Below are positions 55,705 to 64,000 of a stretch of DNA of 64,000 nt, one piece after another; position 1 is the stretch's first letter; each line of letters opens with the position of its first letter. A model generated the notes under the pieces. It did no database searches, had not been told where the DNA came from, and saw only the letters and a program-made list of their open reading frames with translations. The position numbers and the translations under genes were made by a program. Source of the DNA: Marixanthomonas sp. SCSIO 43207 (GTDB lineage Bacteria > Bacteroidota > Bacteroidia > Flavobacteriales > Flavobacteriaceae); the NCBI RefSeq assembly GCF_019904255.1, contig NZ_CP063203.1, positions 2,860,501 through 2,924,500 of the forward strand. Direction: 5' to 3'.

Positions 55705-58311
55705 ATGAACTTTAATAATTTTACCATAAAGAGTCAAGAGGCCATTCAGCAAGCGCAGCAAATAGCGCAAGCATTTGGTCATCAACAAATAGAAAATGAA
55801 CACATTCTCAAAGCTATTTTTGAAGTAGATGAAAATGTAACACCATTTATTTTGAAGAAATTAAATGTAAACGTTGCTTTACTTCAGCAAGTATTAGACA
55901 AGCAATTAGAAAGTTTTTCAAAAGTAGAAGGTGGTGATATTATGCTTTCTCGTGAAGCAGGTAAAACTGTAAATGAGGCAAGTATTGTAGCTAAAAAAAT
56001 GAATGATGAGTACGTCTCTATTGAGCATTTGTTATTGGCTATTTTAAAATCTAAAAGTAATATCGCGCAAAGCTTGAAAGATCAAGGAGTGACTGAAAAA
56101 GGCTTACAAGCTGCTATTGAAGAACTTCGCAAAGGAGACCGGGTTACTTCTCAAAGCGCAGAAGACACTTACAATTCGTTAAACAAATATGCGCGCAACC
56201 TCAACCAGTTAGCAAAAGACGGAAAACTAGATCCTGTAATTGGTCGAGATGAAGAGATAAGACGAATTCTTCAAATTTTATCACGCCGTACCAAAAACAA
56301 TCCAATGTTGGTTGGAGAGCCTGGTACCGGTAAAACTGCAATTGCCGAAGGGCTTGCACATCGTATTGTAGATGGTGATGTACCCGAAAACTTAAAAACC
56401 AAGCAAATTTTCTCACTCGATATGGGCGCGTTAATTGCCGGTGCAAAGTTTAAAGGAGAGTTTGAAGAACGTTTAAAAGCGGTTATTAAAGAGGTAACCA
56501 CAAGCGATGGCGATATTGTCCTTTTCATTGATGAAATTCACACCCTTGTAGGTGCCGGTGGTGGCCAAGGAGCTATGGATGCAGCAAATATATTAAAACC
56601 TGCCCTAGCGCGCGGTGAACTGCGTGCTATTGGAGCAACCACGCTAGACGAATACCAAAAGTATTTTGAAAAAGATAAAGCGCTTGAGCGTCGTTTTCAA
56701 AAAGTAACAGTAGATGAGCCCGATACCGAGAGTGCCATTTCAATTTTACGTGGTATTAAAGAAAAGTATGAAACTCACCACAAAGTACGTATCAAGGATG
56801 AAGCAATTATCGCAGCCGTAGAGCTATCACAACGCTATATTACCAACCGCTTTTTACCAGATAAAGCTATCGATTTAATGGACGAAGCTGCTTCAAAATT
56901 ACGTATGGAAATCAATTCAAAACCTGAAGAGCTAGATGTATTGGACCGAAAAATAATGCAACTAGAAATTGAAATTGAAGCCATAAAACGTGAAAAAGAT
57001 GAAGTTAAGTTAAAAACCCTTCGAGCAGATTTGGCAAACTTAAAAGAAGAACGTAATGAGCTTAATGCAAAATGGCAAAGTGAAAAAGAGGTAGTAGATA
57101 GCATTCAAAATCTTAAAAAAGAAGTAGAAGATTTAAAGCTGGAAGCCGAACGTGCCGAGCGAGAAGGCGATTTTGGGAAAGTGGCCGAGTTACGCTACGG
57201 AAAAATTAAAGATACCCAAGAAAAGCTATCAAAACTAGAAACCGAACTGGCCGAAAACGAAAGTGAAAGTTCGCTAATAAAAGAAGAAGTTACAAATGAT
57301 GATATTGCCGAAGTAGTCGCAAAATGGACTGGGATACCGGTAACCAAAATGCTACAAAGCGAACGTGAAAAATTACTGAATCTAGAAAAACAGCTTCATA
57401 AACGCGTAGTAGGTCAAGAAGAAGCAATTGTCGCTGTAAGTGACGCTATAAGACGAAGCCGTGCAGGACTTCAAGATGAGAAAAAACCAATTGGTTCGTT
57501 CTTATTTTTAGGTACAACAGGTGTTGGTAAAACTGAACTTGCAAAAGCCCTTGCCGAATATCTTTTTGATGATGAAAACGCAATGACACGTATAGACATG
57601 AGTGAATACCAAGAGCGCCACAGTGTAAGCCGCCTAGTTGGTGCACCTCCAGGATATGTGGGTTATGATGAAGGTGGGCAATTGACCGAAGCTGTGCGTC
57701 GTAAACCATATTCAGTGGTATTGCTTGACGAGATAGAAAAAGCACACCCAGATACTTTTAATATTCTTTTACAAGTACTTGATGAAGGAAGATTAACAGA
57801 TAATAAAGGTCGTGTAGCCGATTTTAAAAACACGATAATTATTATGACAAGCAATATGGGTAGCCATATTATTCAAGAGAAGTTTGAAAGCGTAAAAGAC
57901 CCTGATACAGCTATGGAAGGTGCTAAAATTGAAGTTTTAGGCCTACTGAAACAACAAGTACGTCCAGAGTTTTTAAACCGAATTGACGATATTATTATGT
58001 TTACACCATTAACACGTAATGATATTAAAGAAATAGTTGGTTTACAATTAAAAGGTGTATCCAAGATGTTATCAAAACAGCATATCACTATTGATGCAAC
58101 CGAAGAAGCTATTGCTTATTTAGCTGAAAAAGGGTTTGACCCTCAGTATGGCGCTCGACCTGTAAAACGAGTAATTCAAAAAGAAGTTTTAAATGAACTT
58201 TCAAAAGAAATTCTTTCAGGAAAAGTTCATACTGATAGTATTATTTTGATTGATAGCTTTGAGAATCGACTTGTTTTTAGAAATCAAACAGATTTGGTTG
58301 AAGAAAACTGA
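55705..58311 (+). CDS. clpB: ATP-dependent disaggregase ClpB
   Basis: Hexameric AAA+ chaperone that threads aggregated protein through its pore with DnaK. 868 residues, full length. Seen: double-repeat N-domain, NBD1 Walker A GEPGTGKT (204-211) and '[13 protein letters not shown]', a long coiled-coil M domain (about 410-530, Glu/Lys rich), '[21 protein letters not shown]', NBD2 Walker A GTTGVGKT (603-610), '[11 protein letters not shown]', and sensor/arginine finger '[11 protein letters not shown]'. No ClpP-binding IGF loop is apparent. Likely heat-induced by the shared element upstream. Confidence 0.97.
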   Translation: MNFNNFTIKSQEAIQQAQQIAQAFGHQQIENEHILKAIFEVDENVTPFILKKLNVNVALLQQVLDKQLESFSKVEGGDIMLSREAGKTVNEASIVAKKMNDEYVSIEHLLLAILKSKSNIAQSLKDQGVTEKGLQAAIEELRKGDRVTSQSAEDTYNSLNKYARNLNQLAKDGKLDPVIGRDEEIRRILQILSRRTKNNPMLVGEPGTGKTAIAEGLAHRIVDGDVPENLKTKQIFSLDMGALIAGAKFKGEFEERLKAVIKEVTTSDGDIVLFIDEIHTLVGAGGGQGAMDAANILKPALARGELRAIGATTLDEYQKYFEKDKALERRFQKVTVDEPDTESAISILRGIKEKYETHHKVRIKDEAIIAAVELSQRYITNRFLPDKAIDLMDEAASKLRMEINSKPEELDVLDRKIMQLEIEIEAIKREKDEVKLKTLRADLANLKEERNELNAKWQSEKEVVDSIQNLKKEVEDLKLEAERAEREGDFGKVAELRYGKIKDTQEKLSKLETELAENESESSLIKEEVTNDDIAEVVAKWTGIPVTKMLQSEREKLLNLEKQLHKRVVGQEEAIVAVSDAIRRSRAGLQDEKKPIGSFLFLGTTGVGKTELAKALAEYLFDDENAMTRIDMSEYQERHSVSRLVGAPPGYVGYDEGGQLTEAVRRKPYSVVLLDEIEKAHPDTFNILLQVLDEGRLTDNKGRVADFKNTIIIMTSNMGSHIIQEKFESVKDPDTAMEGAKIEVLGLLKQQVRPEFLNRIDDIIMFTPLTRNDIKEIVGLQLKGVSKMLSKQHITIDATEEAIAYLAEKGFDPQYGARPVKRVIQKEVLNELSKEILSGKVHTDSIILIDSFENRLVFRNQTDLVEEN

Positions 58312-58379
58312 AATATCTTGAAACCTGCTTAATTATTAATACAAATAAATATGTTTTGTTTATAATTGATTGGTAAGCT

Positions 58380-58416
58380 AAAACACCCTGAAAAGAGAAT
58401 GTTTCAGGGTGTTTTT
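58380..58416. terminator. Bidirectional terminator after clpB
   Basis: 14-bp perfect stem AAAACACCCTGAAA / TTTCAGGGTGTTTT, 8-nt loop, with a T-run on the plus strand and an A-run on the other side. Confidence 0.88.
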
Positions 58417-58453
58417 GTTTAGTGAAAATTTGGCTAGTTAGGTTTCACTTCAA

Positions 58454-59284
58454 TTAAAGTTCTTTAAATATCCACTTTGCGTTAGTGGGTATTTCACTTT
58501 CAACAGTATAGTTTCTTAATTTATAATAAGAAACCTCACCTACCATTTGATTATCGATGGTTTCAGTTTTTACAAAATTCCAACCTTTATTAAAAGATAA
58601 GTTATAAGTATCTGTTATAGTGATTTCTTTTATGGTCTCGGCGTTATTAGTTGCTTCAATACTTCGGTTACAGATTGAATATATTCCGGTAATTTCATCA
58701 GCAAACCATAACTTTAAACGATACCCAATTGCTCCATGATATTTTCCGAAAGGTGAATTATTATATTCTTGTTGCTTTGATGTTGCCAAGCTAAGCAGAC
58801 CTATTTCATTTTCATTTTTCCGAACACTTAAGTAAGCTGAAACCAAACCTGTATTGGGTGATTTGTATTCTGCTTTTGTAACTGTTTTATTCATTTCACA
58901 AGTAAAAAAACTTGATATTGTTCTATCATAAGAAACTGTCTCTGGTAGGTTAAAATAAAATGAGCCATTTTGCTCTACTTTGCCTATTTGTATTTCTTCT
59001 TTATTTTTTCTTTTAAAAGGTTGTGTAACCAAAAAAATAGTAGCTTCGCCATACTCCCAATTTTTAAATTGCTTTTGATTATCCACGCTAATTGTATATT
59101 TTTTTAAGTGTGAATTTAAGGTTTTACTTATGTGATTGGTTTTTGATTGTTCTTCACTTTCTGGTTGTAATGTGTTTACATTTGAAACAAAAGTATCTTC
59201 AACAGTAGCTGGCACTCTTTTAATACTAGGTTCTTTACATCCTATGAAGACAATTAGTATTGCGATTATTTTAAGTATGTTCAT
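58454..59284 (-). CDS. Lipoprotein of unknown function
   Basis: 276 residues, lipobox IGC in 'AILIVFIGCKEPSIKRVP'. The mature protein is mostly beta strands ('YTISVDNQKQFKNWEYGEATIFLVTQPF', 'GSFYFNLPETV', 'NEIGLLSLATSKQQEY', 'GAIGYRLKLWFADEI', 'VGEVSYYKLRNYTVE'). I do not recognise a family and see no catalytic motif. Convergent with clpB through a shared terminator. Outer-membrane or periplasmic lipoprotein is all that can be said. Confidence 0.6.
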   Translation of the reverse strand: MNILKIIAILIVFIGCKEPSIKRVPATVEDTFVSNVNTLQPESEEQSKTNHISKTLNSHLKKYTISVDNQKQFKNWEYGEATIFLVTQPFKRKNKEEIQIGKVEQNGSFYFNLPETVSYDRTISSFFTCEMNKTVTKAEYKSPNTGLVSAYLSVRKNENEIGLLSLATSKQQEYNNSPFGKYHGAIGYRLKLWFADEITGIYSICNRSIEATNNAETIKEITITDTYNLSFNKGWNFVKTETIDNQMVGEVSYYKLRNYTVESEIPTNAKWIFKEL

Positions 59285-59355
59285 ATTTCCAAAACGTATT
59301 GTCTATAACAATAGTTGTGAAATGTATAACCGGGGAGTTACTACCATCACAAATT

Positions 59356-59721
59356 TTAAATGCTTTTAAACCACTCTTCAAATTTTTTTCCTAAGAATGG
59401 TAAAGGTTTTTTCTTTTCATTCATCGCGTTTACAAGCCCCATTATCCACATATAAATGAGAAGTAGTGTACCTACTACACTTACAATCCATCCTAATATA
59501 GGTATAAGTCCAATTACACCAAGAGCGATACCAGCTGCTGCTAATCCCACAGATTGTCTAATGTGATAGGCTCCAAATTCATTTTTCTTTTCATTATTCA
59601 TTACATAAGCAATGATTAAACCTACGATTGTTAAATAAGCAATTACCGCTATGGTTTTACCATCATTTGCAGTTATTGTTTGTTCTGTGTCTTGCGCGGT
59701 GTTTGTCTGTGTTTTTTCCAT
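59356..59721 (-). CDS. DUF4870/Tic20-like small membrane protein
   Basis: 121 residues from the ATG (MEKTQTNTAQ). Three helices: 'TIAVIAYLTIVGLIIAYVMN', 'VGLAAAGIALGVIGLIPIL' and 'WIVSVVGTLLLIYMWIMGLVNAM'; 'FGAYHIRQSVGL' between helices 1 and 2 is the family signature. Databases also describe such proteins as Tic20-like import components by weak likeness; in bacteria the function is unknown. A longer in-frame start would read into the inverted-repeat element upstream and is rejected. Confidence 0.75.
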   Translation of the reverse strand: MEKTQTNTAQDTEQTITANDGKTIAVIAYLTIVGLIIAYVMNNEKKNEFGAYHIRQSVGLAAAGIALGVIGLIPILGWIVSVVGTLLLIYMWIMGLVNAMNEKKKPLPFLGKKFEEWFKSI

Positions 59722-59742
59722 AATTAAAGTATTAAGTGATGA

Positions 59743-59868
59743 ATAACAGTAAGGATTCTGTCTGTACACCTTATGCTATAATCAAGCTCCTCTTCTTGAT
59801 TAAATTGGTATGTTACTATGTAATAAAACCCCACCAAACACAGGAAAGACAGAATGCCTAACTGTTAT
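59743..59868. repeat. 126-bp element with imperfect 21/22-nt terminal inverted repeats (MITE-like)
   Basis: Left end ATAACAGTAAGGATTCTGTCT and right end its inverse with one substitution and one inserted base (right arm 59847-59868). The 83 bp inside hold no gene. It fills most of the gap between two minus-strand genes. No clear target duplication is seen. It could be a miniature mobile element, a large RNA hairpin, or two regulator sites facing each other. Confidence 0.55.
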
Positions 59869-59878
59869 TTTATAGTAT

Positions 59879-60700
59879 TTATAATCCTAATGTTATCCAT
59901 TTATCAATAGTTATAGTTTCTTCTGAAACAGGAACATATGTTAGTATAAGTTTAAGCGGTTTTTTAGTTTGTTTCTCTTCAACCATAAATTCATAAGACC
60001 CCATTCCTCCTGAAATACCTTTAAGTGGTTTTCCTTCCATATTATAAACCTGTACTTTTTCTATGGAAGCCATAATCTCATTTTTAGGAATTCTATAAAT
60101 GATAAACCTTCCCTCTTCATTACTCATACTTGATGTGTTATCAAGTTGTACTTCTTTACCCTGAAATAAAATAGATGGAGTCGTGTAGAGCGATGTAACG
60201 TTAACCTCAACACTATCCTTTTTACTTATAGAAGACTTTGTAAAATAACCTATCTTCATTTTTACGTGCACCTTGGTAGCGCTGCTTGCGGGAGTAACCA
60301 ATCCACTTTTTATAGATGCCCTAAAGCCTATTGTATCTTGCATAGCTCGCCAATCTTGTGGTTTGAAAAGACTCTCGGTACTAGTTGAAAACCTATAGTG
60401 GCCTTTTTTAGCCAATCGTTCAGACTCATCATTATAAGCAACAATTGCTTGTTTGTGAGCTTTGTGAAGATCTTTTCCGGTATCATCTTTCAGGAAAAGC
60501 AGTTGAGTTTTTGATACGTTTATGGATGAAAAATTTTCTGCTTGCACCCAAAAATCAATTTCAAATCTATTGTCTGAAAAAGATTCTCCCGGAATTTCTT
60601 TTTCAATTTCCACACGAACGGTTTCTACTTTTTGAGCGTATAGATTGGAAATCAGTAATGTGATTAATATTAGACTTATGTAGCTGTTTTTTATATTCAT
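59879..60700 (-). CDS. Secreted protein of unknown function, third gene of a secreted-protein operon
   Basis: 273 residues with a signal peptide ending 'LLISNLYAQ'. Beta-rich mature part: 'VETVRVEIEKEIPGESFSDNRFEIDFWVQAENFSSINVS', 'TQLLFLKDDTGKDLHKAHKQAIVAYNDESERL', then 'VEVNVTSLYTTPSILFQGKEVQL' and 'FMVEEKQTKKPLKLILTYVP'. No recognised domain or catalytic motif. It starts 6 nt after the previous gene, so one transcript is likely. Probably periplasmic or surface exposed. Confidence 0.6.
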   Translation of the reverse strand: MNIKNSYISLILITLLISNLYAQKVETVRVEIEKEIPGESFSDNRFEIDFWVQAENFSSINVSKTQLLFLKDDTGKDLHKAHKQAIVAYNDESERLAKKGHYRFSTSTESLFKPQDWRAMQDTIGFRASIKSGLVTPASSATKVHVKMKIGYFTKSSISKKDSVEVNVTSLYTTPSILFQGKEVQLDNTSSMSNEEGRFIIYRIPKNEIMASIEKVQVYNMEGKPLKGISGGMGSYEFMVEEKQTKKPLKLILTYVPVSEETITIDKWITLGL

Positions 60701-60706
60701 GGTACT

Positions 60707-61426
60707 CTAATTGTTACAGGGCAAAGAGCTTAATAAGTTAGTTACATTGACGGCTTCTTGGGCTACATTTGAGGGATGTAAGTTTTTCATTATTTTTGCC
60801 ATATTGGGCAATACATTATCTAGCTCTTTCTGTAAGCCCATATCTTTTTTTGTAATTTCTCCACAATCCAATACGGTTTTGTCGTTTAGATCGTTTGAGC
60901 AATGATTGTTTAAATAGCCCCTGTAGAATTCAAGCCCTGAGACATCTATTAATGCGAGATAGATATTAGCCAGTTCTTCATCATTGAAAACACGGTTTTC
61001 ATCTAGAAAAAAATCCATATTAAACATATCCAAATAAAGCGTACCTAAGAAAAGGGAGTACTTTTCCAATATTTTTTTTCGGTCTTCACAAGGAAGATTG
61101 TTCGTTCCAGAATCTGCAACCTGCTGAGAATAATTATTAACCTGAAGAGATTTCCTAATGACCGACCTCGCTGCCAAATATTCTTTTGGAGCATCCTTAA
61201 AAGCTGCATCGTTCATTGTTACCAATGCATCTGACATCCAGTTACCTACTGGACCAGCTTCTTCATTACCTGTAATTAACTTCATATTGTGTATGCCAAA
61301 AAACGTCTCCTGGACTGCTTGATTATCGCTACCATCCTCATCATCAAATAAATCTATTTGTGAGTATATAGGAGCACACATTATAAGAGTAAAAAAAAGT
61401 AACATAATAAGTTTATTTTTTCTCAT
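60707..61426 (-). CDS. Secreted protein of unknown function, second gene of the operon
   Basis: 239 residues, signal peptide ending 'LIMCAPIYSQ'. The mature part begins very acidic ('IDLFDDEDGSDNQA'), then is mainly helical ('ARSVIRKSLQVNNYSQQV', 'ILEKYSLFLGTLYLDMFNMDFFLDE', 'ELANIYLALIDVSGLEFYRGYL'). Four Cys in the mature part ('LPCEDR', 'NNHCSN', 'LDCGEI', 'LPCNN') could form two disulfides. No family recognised. 24 nt after the DUF4412-like gene. Confidence 0.6.
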   Translation of the reverse strand: MRKNKLIMLLFFTLIMCAPIYSQIDLFDDEDGSDNQAVQETFFGIHNMKLITGNEEAGPVGNWMSDALVTMNDAAFKDAPKEYLAARSVIRKSLQVNNYSQQVADSGTNNLPCEDRKKILEKYSLFLGTLYLDMFNMDFFLDENRVFNDEELANIYLALIDVSGLEFYRGYLNNHCSNDLNDKTVLDCGEITKKDMGLQKELDNVLPNMAKIMKNLHPSNVAQEAVNVTNLLSSLPCNN

Positions 61427-61450
61427 AACTACACCTTTTAATTAGTTGTT

Positions 61451-62353
61451 TTACATACCAGATTTATAGTCTTTTTTCTCAATGACAAGTGTTTGTTTTT
61501 TTAAATCAGTACAAATCATATGCATGTTATCTTTACGTTTTTTACTAGATTGAAACTCCATTTCCATTATCAATGAGGTTTCATTAATTGGCATATTGGC
61601 GTAGGGACCTGTTTTTGGTAATGTTTTAAAATTGGCAAAAACTCCATTTAAGCTTACCGGCGCATCATTGGTAAACCACATTTTTCCTTCACCGTCTTTA
61701 CTTATTACTTTATACCCTAAGCACTCATATCCCAAAATGTTTTTACCTTCAATTGGTATAATCTGTATTTGATCATCTCCCTTTTCAGGAAATAATTTAT
61801 CACCATATTTTTGTTGCACTTTTTTCATATTGGGCATTTTCATTTTCATCGCCATCTTTTGACTTCCATCATCCATAAAAGTGACCATTATATTTTTCTT
61901 CAAATCATATACAATAGTGCTGTTTGCTCTTGAATCTGGCATCTTATTTCCGAAGTAAGCCGCATCTGGTTGTAATAAATACTCAAAAGGAATTTGATCT
62001 TTATTTGATGTCATTTGATACGTCACAGCATAAGAGAATGTGTAGTTGTCTGGTACGCCTTCTAGCCCTCCACCAAACATGGAACTTATTTTTTTCCCTG
62101 CAGCTTCTTTTTCTTCATCTGATAATTCTTTTGAATCTTTTCCTTCATTATTTTGATTTTTACCGTCTCCTTTAATCACACCATCAATTGTTTGATCTGT
62201 AGTTTTTGATACTTCTCGGTCGGTTTTGTTAAGTACGGTTCTCTCAACTGCATGTTCTGCCCGTTTTTTTAGTTTTTTAAAAAACTGTGCATGACTTACT
62301 CCAGATAAACCAATAATTAATACTAGAGAGAGAAGAAATTTAAAGAGTTTCAT
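61451..62353 (-). CDS. DUF4412-like secreted protein, first gene of the operon
   Basis: 300 residues, signal peptide ending 'GLSGVSHA'. A charged Lys/Glu/Asn-rich stretch follows to about residue 85, then a beta domain with 'DNYTFSYAVTYQMTSNKDQIPFEYLLQPDAAYFG', 'KNILGYECLGYKVISKDGEGKMWFTNDAPVSLNGVFANF', typical of DUF4412 lipoprotein-carrier-like proteins of Bacteroidota. Function unknown. A TACTTTTA (one base off -7) and a perfect palindrome lie upstream. Confidence 0.68.
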   Translation of the reverse strand: MKLFKFLLSLVLIIGLSGVSHAQFFKKLKKRAEHAVERTVLNKTDREVSKTTDQTIDGVIKGDGKNQNNEGKDSKELSDEEKEAAGKKISSMFGGGLEGVPDNYTFSYAVTYQMTSNKDQIPFEYLLQPDAAYFGNKMPDSRANSTIVYDLKKNIMVTFMDDGSQKMAMKMKMPNMKKVQQKYGDKLFPEKGDDQIQIIPIEGKNILGYECLGYKVISKDGEGKMWFTNDAPVSLNGVFANFKTLPKTGPYANMPINETSLIMEMEFQSSKKRKDNMHMICTDLKKQTLVIEKKDYKSGM

Positions 62354-62665
62354 AATTTGATAGATTTTAAGTTTGATTTCGTTTTCTAAAAGTATGGGTG
62401 AGTTTTTTATAAAAGTGAAACATATGTTTCAAAATGTTGTAATTATGTAACATTTGATATAAAACTCAAATTACCAGCAACTTACAACAGGTTTCTATAA
62501 AAGATCACATCACAAACTTACATGCTACTCTATTAAATAATGGAGGGTAAACACTTGATTTCCAATGGGGAATTTTCCCCTTTTTAAAATGTTTGGATGA
62601 GTTTTAATAAAAAAAATCCGCTTAACAATGTAAGCGGATTAAAAATGTGTTGTTTCAAATTTTAA
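62354..62665. promoter_or_regulatory. 312-bp non-coding gap with a 16-bp palindrome and a GGGGAA/TTCCCC dyad
   Basis: Holds a -7-like TACTTTTA on the minus strand (62387-62394), the perfect palindrome TGAAACATATGTTTCA (62416-62431) about 21 nt upstream of it, a GGGGAA-TT-TTCCCC dyad (62567-62580) followed by T5, and the CsbD terminator at the far end. No small ORF with family likeness was seen. Confidence 0.5.
62608..62640 (-). terminator. Terminator of csbD-like gene
   Basis: AATCCGCTTA / TAAGCGGATT, 6-nt loop, followed on the minus strand by a long T-run. Confidence 0.85.
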
Positions 62666-62851
62666 TTACCAGCTGGCAATTTCTTTTTTAATATCTTCTT
62701 TTGCTTTACCGGTTTTTTCTTGAATTTTACCAACTACTTCGTCAAATTTTCCTTCAGAGAAGGTTTCATCATCATTCATTTCAACACCATACTTTTGTTT
62801 GACGTTTCCTTTAATTTGGTTCCATTTTCCTTTAATCTGTTCAGAGTTCAT
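62666..62851 (-). CDS. CsbD family stress protein
   Basis: 61 residues, highly charged. Seen: the family opening 'MNSEQIKGKWNQIKGNVKQKYG' region and 'EGKFDEVVGKIQEKTGKAKEDIKKEI', two similar halves. CsbD/YjbJ proteins are abundant general-stress proteins of unknown mechanism. Lone gene with a strong terminator. A TAACTTTA (one base off -7) lies about 30 nt upstream on the minus strand. Confidence 0.88.
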   Translation of the reverse strand: MNSEQIKGKWNQIKGNVKQKYGVEMNDDETFSEGKFDEVVGKIQEKTGKAKEDIKKEIASW

Positions 62852-62990
62852 AGTTTTGTTTTTTTAGGTTTATAAGAATAAAGTTACGTTGATATCACAC
62901 GCCAAATCATTAATGGAATGGTAAAATTTGAAACTACATCGTTATTTTATTACTAAAGTTTCTTAAAAAATGTTATTTTCAAAGAAAAAC

Positions 62991-63515
62991 ATGAAACGGA
63001 ATGTTCTCCTTCTAGTATTAATAATGAGCTTTGCCTCTTGTAAAGACATTAAACAACCTGAACCTATAGTAGAAAACCCAGAAATAACGACGTATTATTT
63101 AATTCGTCACGCAGAAAAAAACCGCACAGATTCTACTAATGATGATCCTGCTCTCAATGAAAAAGGAATTGCTCGGGCTGCATTGTGGACCAAAGTATTT
63201 CAGAAAATAAAATTTGATGAAATTTATTCTACCGAATATAAACGAACACAACAAACGGTATCGGCAATTTCATTACAAAGTGATGTAAAACTAACACCGT
63301 ATTCTGCAAATAATCTTTATAGTGAAGATTTTAAGATGCGTACGCAAGGTAAAACTGTACTAGTAGTTGGCCATAGTAATACTACTCCACAATTTGTTAA
63401 CAAGATTATAGGTGAACAGCGATATCAAAATATGAACGACAATGACAACGGAAGTTTATATATAGTCACTGTTGCAGGAAATAAAACAGCTGTTCAAGTA
63501 ATGACTATCAATTAA
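62991..63515 (+). CDS. Histidine phosphatase (phosphoglycerate mutase-like), lipoprotein
   Basis: 174 residues from MKRNVLLLVL; lipobox FASC in 'IMSFASCKD'. A second ATG seven codons upstream would put charged residues before the signal and is less likely. Seen: the phospho-His motif 'YLIRHAEKNRTDS', 'ALNEKGIARAALW', 'DEIYSTEYKRTQQTV', and 'VLVVGHSNTTPQF' with the second catalytic His. Exported phosphatase of SixA/PGAM type; substrate unknown. Its 3' end overlaps the convergent gene by 8 bp. Confidence 0.87.
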   Translation: MKRNVLLLVLIMSFASCKDIKQPEPIVENPEITTYYLIRHAEKNRTDSTNDDPALNEKGIARAALWTKVFQKIKFDEIYSTEYKRTQQTVSAISLQSDVKLTPYSANNLYSEDFKMRTQGKTVLVVGHSNTTPQFVNKIIGEQRYQNMNDNDNGSLYIVTVAGNKTAVQVMTIN

Positions 63516-64000
63516 GCAGTTTTACCGAGACGTTTTCAGTCTTTATTTTTGAGAGTAACGCTAGTTCATTTTTTTCAAAAAGATCGTCTAGCTGTGTCAA
63601 TGGTGTTTGAAGGTTATCGGTTTTATAATTATTATAGTCAACAAAACGAATACCTTCAATAGTTCTAGGGTTATAAGCTTCTCTAAAGCGTATACCACCA
63701 CCATTTACTTCATATTTATAAGCCAAATAATCTACTGTAAAACGCTCTTTATTGATCCAATAAACAAACACATCATCATAATCGGTTCCGCCACCTTCTT
63801 TCTTAAAAGTAACCTCTATTTCATAATAGGAAGTATCTTTTATAGTGTCGGTTCCTACTAGTTTTTTCTGAACTGCAGCATCGTTTAATCCATAAGGGAG
63901 TTGTACAAAATAATGAACAGAATTTACGCTGTTGCTTAGCTTTTTGGCAGTTGTATCGGCTATTTTTAATTCTACATCATTTACAGATCGTGTAAAGCCC
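63508..64000 (-). CDS. DUF6503-like secreted protein, start beyond window edge
   Basis: The last 163 or so codons are visible; the frame is open to the end of the window. Seen: 'NSVHYFVQLPYGLNDAAV', 'YYEIEVTFKKEGGGTDYDDVFVYWI', 'TVDYLAYKYEVNGGGIRFREAYNPR' and 'LTQLDDLFEKNELALLSKIKTENVSVKLLN'. This matches my memory of DUF6503 proteins of flavobacteria, some mislabelled deoxyribose-phosphate aldolase; no aldolase motif is seen. An apparent internal GTG start is not the true start. Function unknown. Confidence 0.6.
   Translation of the reverse strand, partial: GFTRSVNDVELKIADTTAKKLSNSVNSVHYFVQLPYGLNDAAVQKKLVGTDTIKDTSYYEIEVTFKKEGGGTDYDDVFVYWINKERFTVDYLAYKYEVNGGGIRFREAYNPRTIEGIRFVDYNNYKTDNLQTPLTQLDDLFEKNELALLSKIKTENVSVKLLN

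Noticed and set aside
59722-59769. An N-terminal extension of the DUF4870-like gene
   Set aside because: The extra 16 residues are encoded partly by the inverted-repeat element and are unlike the family; the ATG at 59721 gives the normal protein.

Overview
The window is a stretch of ordinary chromosome from a member of the Bacteroidota, almost certainly the family Flavobacteriaceae. The signs are AT-rich DNA, many promoters with the Bacteroidota -7 element TAnnTTTG, a secreted protease with a type IX secretion C-terminal sorting domain, the gliding-motility peptidyl-prolyl isomerase GldI, a fused cyclophilin-FKBP immunophilin of flavobacterial type, and the bacillithiol-associated protein YtxJ. 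I see no rRNA, tRNA, CRISPR array, prophage, insertion sequence or defence island. About 62 protein genes fill nearly all of the sequence. The first (ctaA) and the last (DUF6503-like) are cut by the window edges.

Layout. 0-10 kb: heme A synthase end, a pRiA4b ORF-3-like protein, a NdpA-type nucleoid protein, an ABC-2 exporter pair, uvrB, a small metallopeptidase, a bacterial GH3 enzyme and rluF. 10-23 kb: hsp20, a DUF2254 membrane protein, sucC, an operon of mnmA, a T9SS subtilase and a FabK-like flavoprotein, a YwqK/MORN protein, yidC and pyrG. 23-28 kb: DUF922 and DUF3820 proteins, then guaA, a LysM plus type-1 binding-protein lipoprotein, and OsmC. 28-36 kb: a tight operon of a small membrane protein, mutL, two rhomboid proteases and a membrane endonuclease/phosphatase, then a TPR protein with ribH, divergent from recF, a lipocalin-like lipoprotein and DUF721. 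36-43 kb: ndk, a PhoD-like phosphatase, nrnA-gldI-cyclophilin/FKBP, pepD and DUF3810. 43-50 kb: two amidohydrolase-family genes, a beta-helix lipoprotein, a cold-shock protein and a lipocalin-like lipoprotein. 50-58 kb: glyA, divergent fahA plus a lipoprotein, an e(P4)-type phosphatase with ytxJ, and divergent clpB. 58-64 kb: mostly unrecognised secreted or membrane proteins, CsbD and a histidine phosphatase.

Functional themes are DNA repair (uvrB, mutL, recF), proteostasis (hsp20, clpB, yidC, three peptidyl-prolyl isomerase domains, two rhomboids), nucleotide synthesis (pyrG, guaA, ndk), RNA modification (rluF, mnmA) and envelope lipoproteins.

The best leads are mostly regulatory or small-scale. 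hsp20 and clpB share a promoter layout (GACA-N3-TGTC, TTTTAnAATGG, TTTG). The fahA terminator has its 3' arm running through the start codon of the next gene. A 126-bp element with imperfect 21/22-nt terminal inverted repeats lies near 59.8 kb. MutL lacks the canonical endonuclease metal motifs. One amidohydrolase, and the N-terminal half of its neighbour, have lost the HxH metal site. A three-gene operon of secreted proteins is preceded by a perfect 16-bp palindrome. I did not find a convincing large undescribed system.
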